DNA from: Hafnia paralvei ATCC 29927
GTDB taxonomy: Bacteria; Pseudomonadota; Gammaproteobacteria; Enterobacterales; Enterobacteriaceae
Direction: 5' to 3'
DNA: 64,000 nt
NCBI RefSeq assembly: GCF_001655005.1
Contig: NZ_LXET01000044.1
Coordinates: 313,021-377,020, forward strand
A model generated the notes under the pieces. It was not told the DNA's origin. It saw only the letters and a program-made list of their open reading frames with translations, and did not search any database. Shown here piece after piece: positions 43,936 to 52,702 of the stretch. Position 1 is the stretch's first letter. Every line of letters starts with the position of its first letter. The position numbers and the translations under genes were made by a program.

Positions 43936-45496
43936 TGGCAGGTAACTGATAGCTCCAGGTTTCACTCAGCGGTTTATCTTCTTTAACCAGATAAGCGCGC
44001 ATCTCAACCGGTTTTTTGTTGTCGATAACGTTGAAGCGCAGCGTCAAACGCCAGCCGCCGGTTACCGGGTTGTAACGCAAATCATTCTGTACCAGTTTAG
44101 TATTGTCATCCGTCGTCACCTGAGTAGTCACAGGAGCATCTGGTGTCAACGCTTTCAATGCCGGGCCAACGAAATCAACAATCAGTGCCGTCGTGCCGTC
44201 TGGTTCACGGATCAGGTTTGACTGTTTCACATCGCCAGTTGAGCGCATTGTCTGTTTTACCCACGCTAACTCAGGATCATGAAGTTTTGCTTCGTCACGA
44301 GTGAAGTGTAGACGGTAATCCAGATTAATTGGTTTTCCGACTTCTGGCAGGCTTGCAGGGATCCAGAACGCAACGATATTGTCATTGGTCTCATCTGCAG
44401 TTGGAATTTCTACCAGTTCAACTTTACCTTTGCCCCACACGCCGCGTGGTTCTACCCAAGCGCCAGGACGCAGATCGTAGCGATCGTCTAAATCTTCATA
44501 CTGGGAAAAATCACGAGTACGTTGCAGCAGGCCGAAACCTTTAGGGTTTTCAACACTGAAGGTACTGACCGACAGGTGTTTAGGATTATTCAGAGGACGC
44601 CAGATCCATTCACCATTACCGGCGTGAATCGACAGGCCTTCAGAATCATGCAGCTGTGGGCGATAGTTCACGTTGCTTGACGGTTGGTTAGAACCGAACA
44701 AATACATGCTGGTCAGCGGAGCCATACCCAACACGCCGACTTTATCACGCAGATAAACGCGAGACTGAACGTCAACCACAGTATCTGTACCCGGCGTTAC
44801 AATCATGCGATAGGCACCCGTGGCACGCGGAGAATCCAGCAGCGCATAAATCACTAAATGCTTATCTTTGGCTTTTGGACGTTCGATCCAGAACTCACGG
44901 AAACGCGGGAATTCTTCACCGGAAGGCAGCGCAGTATCAATGGCTAAACCACGGGCAGAAAGACCATAAACCTGACCTTTTCCCACCACGCGGAAGTAGC
45001 TGGCCCCCAGCATGCTCATAATTTCATCGTTTTTACCCGCCTGATTGATCGGATAAACCACTTTGAAACCGGCAAAACCTAAATCTTTCACAGCCTCAGG
45101 GTCGTGTTTGACAGAACCAAAATTAAAGTAATCTGGATTGTATTTGATCTGACGAACCGACGTTGCTGTCACTTCGTTGATTTTGACTGGTGTATCGAAA
45201 TACATTCCCTGATGGTAAAACTCTAACTTAAATGGAGTCTTGAGGTTATTCCAATAGGGTTTGTCATGATTGAATTGAATTTGCTGATAATCAGCAAACT
45301 TCATCTCACGAAACTCTGATGGCAGATTGCTTTTAGGCGCCTTGAAGGACTCCCCTGCCAGAGATTGTGCTTTTTTTGCAACATCATCTAGCGAAAACGC
45401 CCATGCCTGTGTTGTTGCGTGCATCAGAAATACCGATGCAGCCAGCCCTGTTAAAGCGCGAACCTTGGGCCGGGTGATTAATAAATGTGTTAGCAC
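43928..45496 (-). CDS. opgG: Periplasmic glucan biosynthesis protein OpgG
   Basis: A 522-residue periplasmic protein with a signal peptide of about 33 residues (cleavage after TQAWA). The mature beta-sandwich contains the OpgG motifs KYNPDYFNFG, FREFWIERP and WVEPRGVWGKGKVEL. It is needed for branching and release of osmoregulated periplasmic glucans made by OpgH. The start is GTG 45496, preceded by AGGGGGG only 3 nt away; no better in-frame start exists nearby. opgC is not next to it. Confidence 0.95.
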   Translation of the reverse strand: MLTHLLITRPKVRALTGLAASVFLMHATTQAWAFSLDDVAKKAQSLAGESFKAPKSNLPSEFREMKFADYQQIQFNHDKPYWNNLKTPFKLEFYHQGMYFDTPVKINEVTATSVRQIKYNPDYFNFGSVKHDPEAVKDLGFAGFKVVYPINQAGKNDEIMSMLGASYFRVVGKGQVYGLSARGLAIDTALPSGEEFPRFREFWIERPKAKDKHLVIYALLDSPRATGAYRMIVTPGTDTVVDVQSRVYLRDKVGVLGMAPLTSMYLFGSNQPSSNVNYRPQLHDSEGLSIHAGNGEWIWRPLNNPKHLSVSTFSVENPKGFGLLQRTRDFSQYEDLDDRYDLRPGAWVEPRGVWGKGKVELVEIPTADETNDNIVAFWIPASLPEVGKPINLDYRLHFTRDEAKLHDPELAWVKQTMRSTGDVKQSNLIREPDGTTALIVDFVGPALKALTPDAPVTTQVTTDDNTKLVQNDLRYNPVTGGWRLTLRFNVIDNKKPVEMRAYLVKEDKPLSETWSYQLPANE

Positions 45497-45920
45497 ATAC
45501 CCCCCTGATGGTGCTCTACGAAACGAAGAACTCAGTTATAAATTGGTTTATTGGACAGCATAGTAATGGATCACTCACCCCGCCGACAACAACCTAATAA
45601 GGCTAACGACAAGGCTGAATTGGATTTAATTATACCCGCCGCAGGTAATAATTAAATTAACATTTAAAATCAAAATGTTACATTAAGTGTTTTTAGGAGT
45701 ATCCCTAACAGAAACCTAATTCAATAGGCCAAAAATTTCACTGAATAGAATTAGCGCAATGGCTTCAAACACCGAGATATACCGCGGGAAGACGCTTTTT
45801 TATCCATAATTCTGATTGACCAAGAGCGTAAGAACGGAACCGTAAAACGCTTAACTCGAAATGAGAAAGCCAATCCACACCGGTCGTTTTCAGAAACCGG
45901 TGCGGTAACGGGGATTCGTT
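45497..45920. other. opgG upstream region with two AT-rich palindromes
   Basis: About 420 bp without a gene. Two adjacent inverted repeats are present: TTTAATTAT/ATAATTAAA (45625-45656) and TAACATTT/AAATGTTA (45658-45680). A GC-richer repeat CACCGGT/ACCGGTG (45878-45902) follows the DsrE-like gene and may be its weak terminator, though no T-tract is seen. The osmotically controlled opgG promoter should be here, but I cannot place it. Confidence 0.45.
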
Positions 45921-46253
45921 TTAAGGTTTGATGTAGAAATAACCATTTTCTTGGTGCTCAACCAACGCCAATATTCCGGCAGGGACTGTGTTTACACCCA
46001 TCAATAGTTTATCTAACGTTATGTTATTCGCGCGCATAGCATTTTCACAGGCAAGTAGAACAACGTTAGCTTGCTGCAGGGCTTCCCAATTGGGAGACTC
46101 GTCGCTGTCTGCAATCAGTGTACTGATGGCCGACCCCGTGAAGATAATATGAATATCGGTAAACGCACCGCTTCGGGCTTTGAGGAGATTGGTTGCGTTA
46201 TTAAAGGCAGAGATACAGTGGGTTGATTCGGAAACATGCATGACGACTTTCAT
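45921..46253 (-). CDS. DsrE-like small protein
   Basis: A 110-residue protein resembling the DsrE/F/YchN fold: N-terminal strand MKVVMHVSES, FTDIHIIFTGSAIS, a cysteine in VVLLACENAM (position typical for YchN/DsrE), and a C-terminal strand ending GYFYIKP. Members relay sulfur or have unknown roles; function is not inferable here. The ribosome-binding site is weak. It is divergent from msyB and alone in its transcription unit. Confidence 0.7.
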   Translation of the reverse strand: MKVVMHVSESTHCISAFNNATNLLKARSGAFTDIHIIFTGSAISTLIADSDESPNWEALQQANVVLLACENAMRANNITLDKLLMGVNTVPAGILALVEHQENGYFYIKP

Positions 46254-46445
46254 ATAGCCAACAATATTGATGAATACATGAAGCGAACCTTAGCAGTCTG
46301 CGTAAGCAAAGTCATTGCTGGGCACTTCTGTTGCCATCTTGAAATGCAAAAAAATCTTGCCGTTTTCTTGCACCTTTACAGAAACAATCAACAATAGATA
46401 TTTGAATAGAGAAATTCATAACCACTACCAATAGCGAGAAACATC

Positions 46446-46820
46446 ATGGACATGTACCTAACCTTAGATGAAGCTATCGACGCCGCCCGCGAAACCTATC
46501 TGGCCGATCATGAGAATAGTGACGATGCATCGCAGGTTGCACAATTCAATCTGCAAAAATATGTTATGCAAGATGGCGAGATTATGTGGTTAGCGGAGTT
46601 TCACGCCACTGAAGATGAAGGCGGCGAAGGTGTGCCAATGTTTAGTGGCGAAGCTGCACAGGCTATTTTCGATAACGACTACGACGAAGTGGAAATTCGC
46701 GAAGAGTGGATCACTGAGAACACACTCTATGAGTGGGACGAAGATGACTTTCAATATGAGCCGCCGCTGGACACAGAAGAAGGCGAAGCGGCCTCCGATG
46801 AATGGGAAGAACAAAACTAG
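46446..46820 (+). CDS. msyB: Acidic protein MsyB
   Basis: A 124-residue, highly acidic protein matching E. coli MsyB along its length (LDEAIDAARETYLADH, YVMQDGEIMW, SGEAAQAIFDNDYDEVEIREEW, EPPLDTEEGEAA). Overexpressed MsyB suppresses secY and secA defects in E. coli; its normal role is unclear. It lies near opgGH in E. coli too. The start follows GCGAGAAACATC, a weak site. Confidence 0.93.
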   Translation: MDMYLTLDEAIDAARETYLADHENSDDASQVAQFNLQKYVMQDGEIMWLAEFHATEDEGGEGVPMFSGEAAQAIFDNDYDEVEIREEWITENTLYEWDEDDFQYEPPLDTEEGEAASDEWEEQN

Positions 46821-46836
46821 TCGCGATTTCACATCT

Positions 46837-46878
46837 CAATCGATCTATCGTACTTCCGTTCCTGGGATAGATCGATTG
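46837..46878. terminator. Hairpin after msyB
   Basis: Perfect 13-bp stem CAATCGATCTATC / GATAGATCGATTG with a 16-nt loop, 16 bp after the msyB stop. The following TGTCCTCTTCT is a poor U-tract, so termination may be partial. Confidence 0.6.
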
Positions 46879-47012
46879 TGTCCTCTTCTGTTAATTCTGC
46901 CTCCTCATCATAGATCTAAGTAGCGCTACCGCTCTGGTTGATTATCATCGCTGATACTTTATGGCTATAATCGCCATTCACCTATGCGATGAATGATTCG
47001 GTTTAAAATATT

Positions 47013-48722
47013 TTGCAAGAAAATTTCAACATGCTGTTGGCGGTTTTTGAACGCGCCGCCCTGATGCTCATCTGTATCTTCTTTCTGACGCGTATTCGCC
47101 TATTCCGCCAACTGCTGCAAAAAGAGCAGCATACTCGAATTGAATTGGCTGCGGTCACCGCTATCTTCACCACTTTTGCCCTTTTCAGTACTTATAACGG
47201 CATCAGCGTGGAAGGCGCACTTATCAACGTGCGAATTATCGCCGTGGTTTCGGGTGGGATACTGTTTGGTCCGTGGGTGGGAATTATTACCGGCGTTATT
47301 GCGGGAGTACATCGTTACCTCATCGACATGGACGGTGTGACCGCTATTCCATGCTTAATCAGCAGCATCGTGGCCGGTATTATTTCAGCGTGGATCCATC
47401 AACGCGTGGCCAAGGAAAAGCGTTGGAGCGCGGGTATTTTGGCGGGCATGCTGTGCGAAAGTCTCACCATGCTGCTGATCATCGCCTTTATCGACTCAAA
47501 ACCGTTAGGCATCGATATCGTTGAGCATATCGGTTTACCCATGATCCTTGGCGCCGGTTGTATTGGCCTGATCGTTTTGCTGGTGCAGAGCGTGGAGGAT
47601 GAGAAAGAGGTTATCGCCGCTCGTCAGGCTAAACTGGCACTCGATATTGCTAACAAAACCCTCCCCTACTTCCGTAATATCAATAATGACTCTTTGATGA
47701 CGATTTGTAGCATCATTCGGGATGATATCAACGCCGATGCAGTCGCGATTACCAACACAGAAAACATCCTTGCCTACGTAGGCGTTGGCCAAGAACAATA
47801 TAATATTGGGCAAGAGCTCATCAGCGATGTCACTCGCCAAACCATCCAGCGCGGCGACATTACCATCAATAATAACGACGAAGCCCACCGCACACCGCAG
47901 ATCCATTCGCAAATCATCATCCCACTTCGGGAAAAAGGTGAAGTGACTGGCACACTAAAAATTTATTACTGCCACGCCCATAAAATTACCTATTCATTAA
48001 AAGTAATGGCAGTAGGACTATCTCAAATTATCTCTACCCAAATTGAAGTTTCACGCATTGAGCAACTGCGTGAAATGGCTGACAAAGCCGAACTCCGTGC
48101 CCTACAAAGCAAGATTAATCCGCATTTTCTATTCAATGCGCTTAACGCTATTTCTTCCTCGATTCGAACCAATCCAGACACCGCTCGCCAACTGATTATC
48201 AATTTGGCTAGCTATCTGCGATTCAACCTTGAACTCAACGACGAACATATTGATATCAAGCGCGAACTGCATCAGGTACAAGACTATGTCGCGATAGAAA
48301 AAGCACGCTTCGGCAATAAGCTAACCGTCATTTTTGATATCGACGATGTGGATTTAACCATCCCCAGCCTACTCATTCAGCCCTTAGTCGAAAACGCGAT
48401 TGTTCATGGCATTCAGCCATGCCGTGGCAAAGGCGTTGTGGCAATTGCGGTGAAAAAGAAAGACAACCGGATCCGGATTTCAATCAAAGATACAGGTAAT
48501 GGGATCAGCCAAGAAACGATTGACCGCGTCGAGCGCGGCGATATGCCTGGGAATAAAATTGGCCTGTTGAACGTCCATCAGCGCGTCAAACTACTTTATG
48601 GGGATGGGCTGCATATTCGCCGCCTTGAACCCGGTACTGAAATCTATTTTTACATTACCCCAAGCGTTTCTACGCACAGCGAACTCTCGGTGCTAGAACC
48701 CAAGGAGGTTAATACACCATGA
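47013..48722 (+). CDS. ypdA: LytS-type sensor kinase YpdA (PyrS)
   Basis: A 569-residue sensor. The N-terminal 5TM-LYT membrane domain (about 1-190), a GAF domain (about 220-350), the HisKA-like motif NPHFLFNALNAI with the phospho-acceptor His, and a HATPase domain (QPLVENAIVHG, GNKIGLLNVHQR) are visible. It is far closer to E. coli YpdA than to BtsS. YpdA/B senses extracellular pyruvate. The start is TTG 47013, since MQENFNMLLAVF aligns with MHEIFNMLLAVF of E. coli, but no ribosome-binding site is clear. Confidence 0.93.
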   Translation: MQENFNMLLAVFERAALMLICIFFLTRIRLFRQLLQKEQHTRIELAAVTAIFTTFALFSTYNGISVEGALINVRIIAVVSGGILFGPWVGIITGVIAGVHRYLIDMDGVTAIPCLISSIVAGIISAWIHQRVAKEKRWSAGILAGMLCESLTMLLIIAFIDSKPLGIDIVEHIGLPMILGAGCIGLIVLLVQSVEDEKEVIAARQAKLALDIANKTLPYFRNINNDSLMTICSIIRDDINADAVAITNTENILAYVGVGQEQYNIGQELISDVTRQTIQRGDITINNNDEAHRTPQIHSQIIIPLREKGEVTGTLKIYYCHAHKITYSLKVMAVGLSQIISTQIEVSRIEQLREMADKAELRALQSKINPHFLFNALNAISSSIRTNPDTARQLIINLASYLRFNLELNDEHIDIKRELHQVQDYVAIEKARFGNKLTVIFDIDDVDLTIPSLLIQPLVENAIVHGIQPCRGKGVVAIAVKKKDNRIRISIKDTGNGISQETIDRVERGDMPGNKIGLLNVHQRVKLLYGDGLHIRRLEPGTEIYFYITPSVSTHSELSVLEPKEVNTP

Positions 48723-49453
48723 AAGCCATCATCGTAGAAGATGAATTCTTAGCTCAGGAAGAACTGAGCTACTTAGTCCGTACGCATAGCAAAATTCAGA
48801 TTGTTGGAACCTTCGACGATGGTCTCGACGTCTTAAAATATCTCCAACACAACGAAGTGGACGCTATCTTCCTCGACATTAATATCCCGTCGTTAGATGG
48901 TGTTTTGCTGGCGCAAAACCTAAGCAAGTTTGCGCGTAAACCGCAGATTATTTTCATTACCGCCTACAAAGAACATGCTGTTGAGGCTTTTGAGTTAGAA
49001 GCGTTTGACTATATTTTGAAGCCTTACCATGAGTCACGCATTATCACCATGCTGCAAAAGCTAGAAGCAAGCCACCAGCGCGATCAGGAATTAACTCAAA
49101 ACAATACCGTGACACGCCCTGCGCCAAAAACCATCAATCTGATTAAAGACGAGCGAATCATTGTCACCGAGTGCAACGATATCTATTACGCTGCCGCTGA
49201 TGAAAAAGTCACGCGCGTTTTTACGCGCCGTGAAGAGTTTGTGATGCCGATGAATATCACCGAATTCTGTAACCGTCTGCCAGAGGAGAAGTTTTTCCGC
49301 TGTCATCGTTCGTACTGCGTAAACCTTGCAAAGATTCGTGAAATCGTCCCTTGGTTCAATAACACCTATGTGTTACGTCTTACCGATCTTGAATTTGAAG
49401 TTCCCGTAAGTCGTGGAAAAATAAAAGCATTCAGACAGTTAATGCGGCTTTAG
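48719..49453 (+). CDS. ypdB: LytTR response regulator YpdB (PyrR)
   Basis: A 244-residue regulator: receiver domain (acidic pocket VEDEF, phospho-acceptor Asp in IFLDINIPSLDG, Lys in YILKPY) and a C-terminal LytTR DNA-binding domain (FFRCHRSYCVNLAKI). It overlaps ypdA by 4 bp (ATGA), so the two are translationally coupled. In E. coli YpdB activates the pyruvate transporter gene yhjX; that target is not in this window. A strong terminator follows. Confidence 0.95.
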   Translation: MKAIIVEDEFLAQEELSYLVRTHSKIQIVGTFDDGLDVLKYLQHNEVDAIFLDINIPSLDGVLLAQNLSKFARKPQIIFITAYKEHAVEAFELEAFDYILKPYHESRIITMLQKLEASHQRDQELTQNNTVTRPAPKTINLIKDERIIVTECNDIYYAAADEKVTRVFTRREEFVMPMNITEFCNRLPEEKFFRCHRSYCVNLAKIREIVPWFNNTYVLRLTDLEFEVPVSRGKIKAFRQLMRL

Positions 49454-49483
49454 CGCTGGCATGTTTGCTAGGAAATGCCCAAT

Positions 49484-49522
49484 AAAAAGAGAGATTTCAC
49501 AGAAAATCTCTCTTTTTTTTTC
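49484..49522 (+). terminator. Terminator of ypdAB
   Basis: Perfect 14-bp stem AAAAAGAGAGATTT / AAATCTCTCTTTTT, 6-nt loop and a long T-run, 30 bp after the ypdB stop. Confidence 0.95.
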
Positions 49523-49728
49523 AAAATAAAAATCTACGTCACCATATCCAACTAGACCAAATCACTACACATATAGAGCTAATCTCTAAACAGATAAAAT
49601 AATTAAGTGATATATATTATTTGTGTTACGAAAAATAATTTCACAAGTTATTATACCCATCTAATAACACAGTAATTTATTGATTGATTTATGAGCAATT
49701 AGCTCGGTTGTATGACAAGAGAATAGTG

Positions 49729-50130
49729 ATGAATAATAACATTTTTGCAGTTGCCCTTATTGGCACACTTCTGGCGACGACCTGTGCTTATGCAACCTCA
49801 GTGGAAGGTTGTGAGCAACAGAATAGTATGGTTATCCCCATCGATACATCGGCGGGCACGGTTCAAACCGCAAATCTAAAAGAGTCCAAAAACACATCGG
49901 TTCATATGTCCTGCGAAGACTTTTTGGCGTTGGATACACAAGCACAGACACCCGTCGTATTCTGGGTAAGCAATCTCGATCCAAATGACCAAGGCAATGA
50001 TGACGTAGATCAAAGGCAGATTGACGAGTTCGTCACCCCAATGGTGATTGAAGAGTGCCATAAAACACCAGCGCTTAAGCTGGTAGACTTAAAAAGTAAA
50101 ATAGAGCAATACATCCAAAGACACTTCTGA
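49729..50130 (+). CDS. HdeA-like acid-stress periplasmic chaperone
   Basis: A 133-residue protein starting at ATG 49729 (AAGAGAAT upstream). The signal peptide is 1-22 (cleavage after CAYA). The HdeA core is residues 60-125: SCEDFLALD, VVFWVSNL, VDQRQIDEFVTPMVIEEC. Cys62 and Cys110 match the HdeA disulfide. Unlike typical HdeA it has about 37 additional mature N-terminal residues containing a third cysteine, Cys28. HdeA unfolds at low pH and prevents aggregation of periplasmic proteins. The gene is single, in AT-rich DNA, with no hdeB or hdeD beside it. Confidence 0.75.
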   Translation: MNNNIFAVALIGTLLATTCAYATSVEGCEQQNSMVIPIDTSAGTVQTANLKESKNTSVHMSCEDFLALDTQAQTPVVFWVSNLDPNDQGNDDVDQRQIDEFVTPMVIEECHKTPALKLVDLKSKIEQYIQRHF

Positions 50131-50163
50131 ACATCGTGATTTCTGATTACCACGACTAACGAA

Positions 50164-50196
50164 AAAAGCCTGCATAGGATAACTATGCAGGCTTTT
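50164..50196. terminator. Bidirectional terminator between the hdeA-like gene and glk
   Basis: Perfect 14-bp stem AAAAGCCTGCATAG / CTATGCAGGCTTTT with a 5-nt loop and A/T-tracts on both sides. Confidence 0.95.
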
Positions 50197-50223
50197 CGAG
50201 CGCATGATCGGCATCGGTAGAAG

Positions 50224-51189
50224 CTAAAGTTTAATCCCCAACTCTTGACGCAAATGTGCACCTGCGCCCAGCAGGCCTGGGTTATCATGCGTAATCATAT
50301 ACACAGGAATATCATGCACATAATCTTTGAAACGACCTTTGTCTTCAAAAGCTGCGCGGAATCCTGAGGCCTTGAAGAACTCAAGGAACCGAGGAACAAT
50401 CCCACCTGCGATATATACGCCGCCAAAAGTCGCCATATTCAAGGCCAAATTACCGCCAAAACGCCCCATAATGACGCAAAAGAGTGACAAAGCTCGACGG
50501 CAGTCAGTGCATGAATCGGCTAGCGCGCGTTCAGTTACATCTTTTGGCGCTAAATTTTCCGGCAGACGCCCGTCAGATTTCACAATCGCATGGTACAGAT
50601 TAACTAAGCCCGGCCCAGAAAGGATACGCTCAGCGGAAACATGACCTAGCTCTGGGCGTAGCACTTCCAGAATCATATCTTCCTCTTCGCTATTGGCTGC
50701 AAAATCGACGTGCCCGCCCTCGCCCGGCAAGCTGATCCAACGCTCTGCCGCATGGATCAGGTGTGCAACTCCGAGCCCTGTTCCGGCACCGTAAATAGCG
50801 ATCGGTTTATCCTTCTGTGGCTCTTTGCCGCCAAATTGCATCAGGTGCTCAGGTTTAAGCATCGGAATCGCCATCGATACCGCAGTAAAGTCATTGATGA
50901 CCTCTAATTTTTCCAGCGCCAGATTCTTTTTCATCTCCGCAATAGAAAATGCCCAAGAATGGTTAGTCATCGCCACCCAATCTTCGGTCACTGGGCAAGC
51001 AATGGCGATACAGGCTTCCTTGACAGAAACGTTATGTTCTTGCAGATAAGTACGGATTGTTGCTTCCAAGCTATCAAACTCTAAGCCGGAATAGGTCTTG
51101 GCCTGTGAGATCTCACCGTTTTCCAGCGAACAAAGCGCCAGACGAGCGTTAGTGCCGCCGACATCCCCGACCAGTGCGTGCGTAGTCAT
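50224..51189 (-). CDS. glk: Glucokinase
   Basis: A 321-residue enzyme, the E. coli length. Motifs: phosphate loop GDVGGTNARLAL, catalytic Asp region INDFTAVSMA, sugar-binding PGEGGHVDF, and DNPGLLGAGAHL near the end. It phosphorylates cytosolic glucose with ATP. The start is ATG 51189, preceded by GGGGAGAGGG; the longer frame to 51222 is not used by homologs. Confidence 0.97.
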   Translation of the reverse strand: MTTHALVGDVGGTNARLALCSLENGEISQAKTYSGLEFDSLEATIRTYLQEHNVSVKEACIAIACPVTEDWVAMTNHSWAFSIAEMKKNLALEKLEVINDFTAVSMAIPMLKPEHLMQFGGKEPQKDKPIAIYGAGTGLGVAHLIHAAERWISLPGEGGHVDFAANSEEEDMILEVLRPELGHVSAERILSGPGLVNLYHAIVKSDGRLPENLAPKDVTERALADSCTDCRRALSLFCVIMGRFGGNLALNMATFGGVYIAGGIVPRFLEFFKASGFRAAFEDKGRFKDYVHDIPVYMITHDNPGLLGAGAHLRQELGIKL

Positions 51190-51368
51190 ACTGCCCTCTC
51201 CCCAATGTGCTACCTGAACCACCCAAAAATGACAGAGCGTATCTAACCACAGCCCCTGCGGCCGTCACAATGACCGATCATCTCCGTGCCACGCAATAGT
51301 GAAATCGATCACAAAAATCGTTTCAGCTTCCAATTTCACCTTGTCATTTTGCCTATGAACTTAGGCGA

Positions 51369-52070
51369 TTAACTCGCATGACCCAAAGCCCAGTGTGCTG
51401 CATATTCGGCATGTATTTGGGCTGTATCAAACAAAGGAACGACGGCATCGGTTTGAGCCACCAGCAGAGCAATCTCCGTGCAACCAAGGATAATCCCCTG
51501 TGCACCCTGTTCAGACAGACGCTGCATAATCTCGCGATACTGCTGACGTGATTCAGGACGGATCTGTCCTAAGCACAGTTCCTGATAAATAATGCGGTGG
51601 ATGACTTCTCTATCTGACTCGTTGGGCACAATAACCTCGATGCCAAATTTATCCGTGAGCCGCCCGCGATAAAAATCCTGCTCCATAGTAAAACGCGTGC
51701 CTAATAGCCCAATGCGCGTTAGCCCTTGCGCCTTAATGCGTGCCGCCGTCGCATCAGCAATATGCAGCAGAGGTAATCCGCAGCGAGATTCAATCTGTTC
51801 GGCCACTTTATGCATCGTGTTGGTACACACCACGATTCCTTCGGCGCCGGCGGCCTGTAGACGCTGCGCAGCATCAGCCAACAGCTCTCCCGCCTGCGCC
51901 CACTCACCACGCATTTGCAAATGTTCTACTTCAGCAAAATCAACGCTATATAAAACCAGCCGAGCGGAATGTAATCCCCCCAGCTGGTTTTTGACCGTTT
52001 CATTGATAATCCGGTAGTAAGGAACCGTTGATTCCCAGCTCATTCCGCCCAGCAAACCCAATGTTTTCAT
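51369..52070 (-). CDS. Aspartate/glutamate racemase family protein (YgeA-like)
   Basis: A 233-residue racemase. It starts MKTLGLLGGMSWEST and has the two catalytic cysteines in VCTNTMHK and LGCTEIAL. It is very like E. coli YgeA, a broad-specificity amino-acid racemase (homoserine is a known substrate class). AGAGG lies 7 nt before ATG 52070. It is monocistronic; E. coli ygeA lies elsewhere, so the position is lineage-specific. The exact substrate is unknown. Confidence 0.88.
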   Translation of the reverse strand: MKTLGLLGGMSWESTVPYYRIINETVKNQLGGLHSARLVLYSVDFAEVEHLQMRGEWAQAGELLADAAQRLQAAGAEGIVVCTNTMHKVAEQIESRCGLPLLHIADATAARIKAQGLTRIGLLGTRFTMEQDFYRGRLTDKFGIEVIVPNESDREVIHRIIYQELCLGQIRPESRQQYREIMQRLSEQGAQGIILGCTEIALLVAQTDAVVPLFDTAQIHAEYAAHWALGHAS

Positions 52071-52142
52071 GTTTCAGCCTCTCGCTAATCCCATATAGCT
52101 TCTTGGATTAACATAACGCAGGCTTGCGGAACGAGTACAGCA

Positions 52143-52595
52143 TTAGCGGAGTGTTGACGCCATCTTGCGAGCAGAGCGACGCTCAACGATACGCTCACGC
52201 AGGATGTCATAAACCCAGTTATACAGCATCGTATACGGCAGGAAGAACAGGATAATCCCTAACTCCAGCAGGAAAGCCTGTAGCATCGAAATCCCCAATA
52301 CAAAGGCCGCGATATTGACGCCAATAACGATAAATCCGCACTCAAAGCCTAGCGCGTGGAAAATACGGACTTTGACATTACGCACGACGCGGCTCACTGG
52401 CCACAGTCGATCAAAAATCGCGTTATAAATGATGTTCCAAATCATCGCGGCGGTAGCCAAAATAATGGTTAAACCGCCCATCTCCCACACTGAGCGCTGC
52501 ATAAGATAAGCCCCCACTGGGGCACAAATAAGCGTGGCAATAGCCTCGAAAGTGACGGCATGGAATACACGTTCCATCAAAGTTTTACGTTGCAT
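52143..52595 (-). CDS. PACE-family (AceI-like) multidrug/chlorhexidine exporter
   Basis: A 150-residue protein built from two bacterial-transmembrane-pair repeats. The duplicated motif is ERVFHAVTFEA (near residue 9) and VRIFHALGFEC (near residue 76), with four helices in total. The Glu in FEA matches the proton-linked glutamate of AceI. PACE proteins export biguanides and other cations, with polyamines proposed as natural substrates. The start is ATG 52595 or GTG 52601; GAGG suits both. It is divergent from a LysR gene, as aceI is in other bacteria. Confidence 0.9.
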   Translation of the reverse strand: MQRKTLMERVFHAVTFEAIATLICAPVGAYLMQRSVWEMGGLTIILATAAMIWNIIYNAIFDRLWPVSRVVRNVKVRIFHALGFECGFIVIGVNIAAFVLGISMLQAFLLELGIILFFLPYTMLYNWVYDILRERIVERRSARKMASTLR

Positions 52596-52702
52596 AATCA
52601 CAAGAACCTCAAATAAACCCTCTGAGAGATGTCAGAGATCGTGATTATCATCAACTAAAGCGTTATATTGAAATTAGATACCATCGATAAAATAGATACT
52701 TT

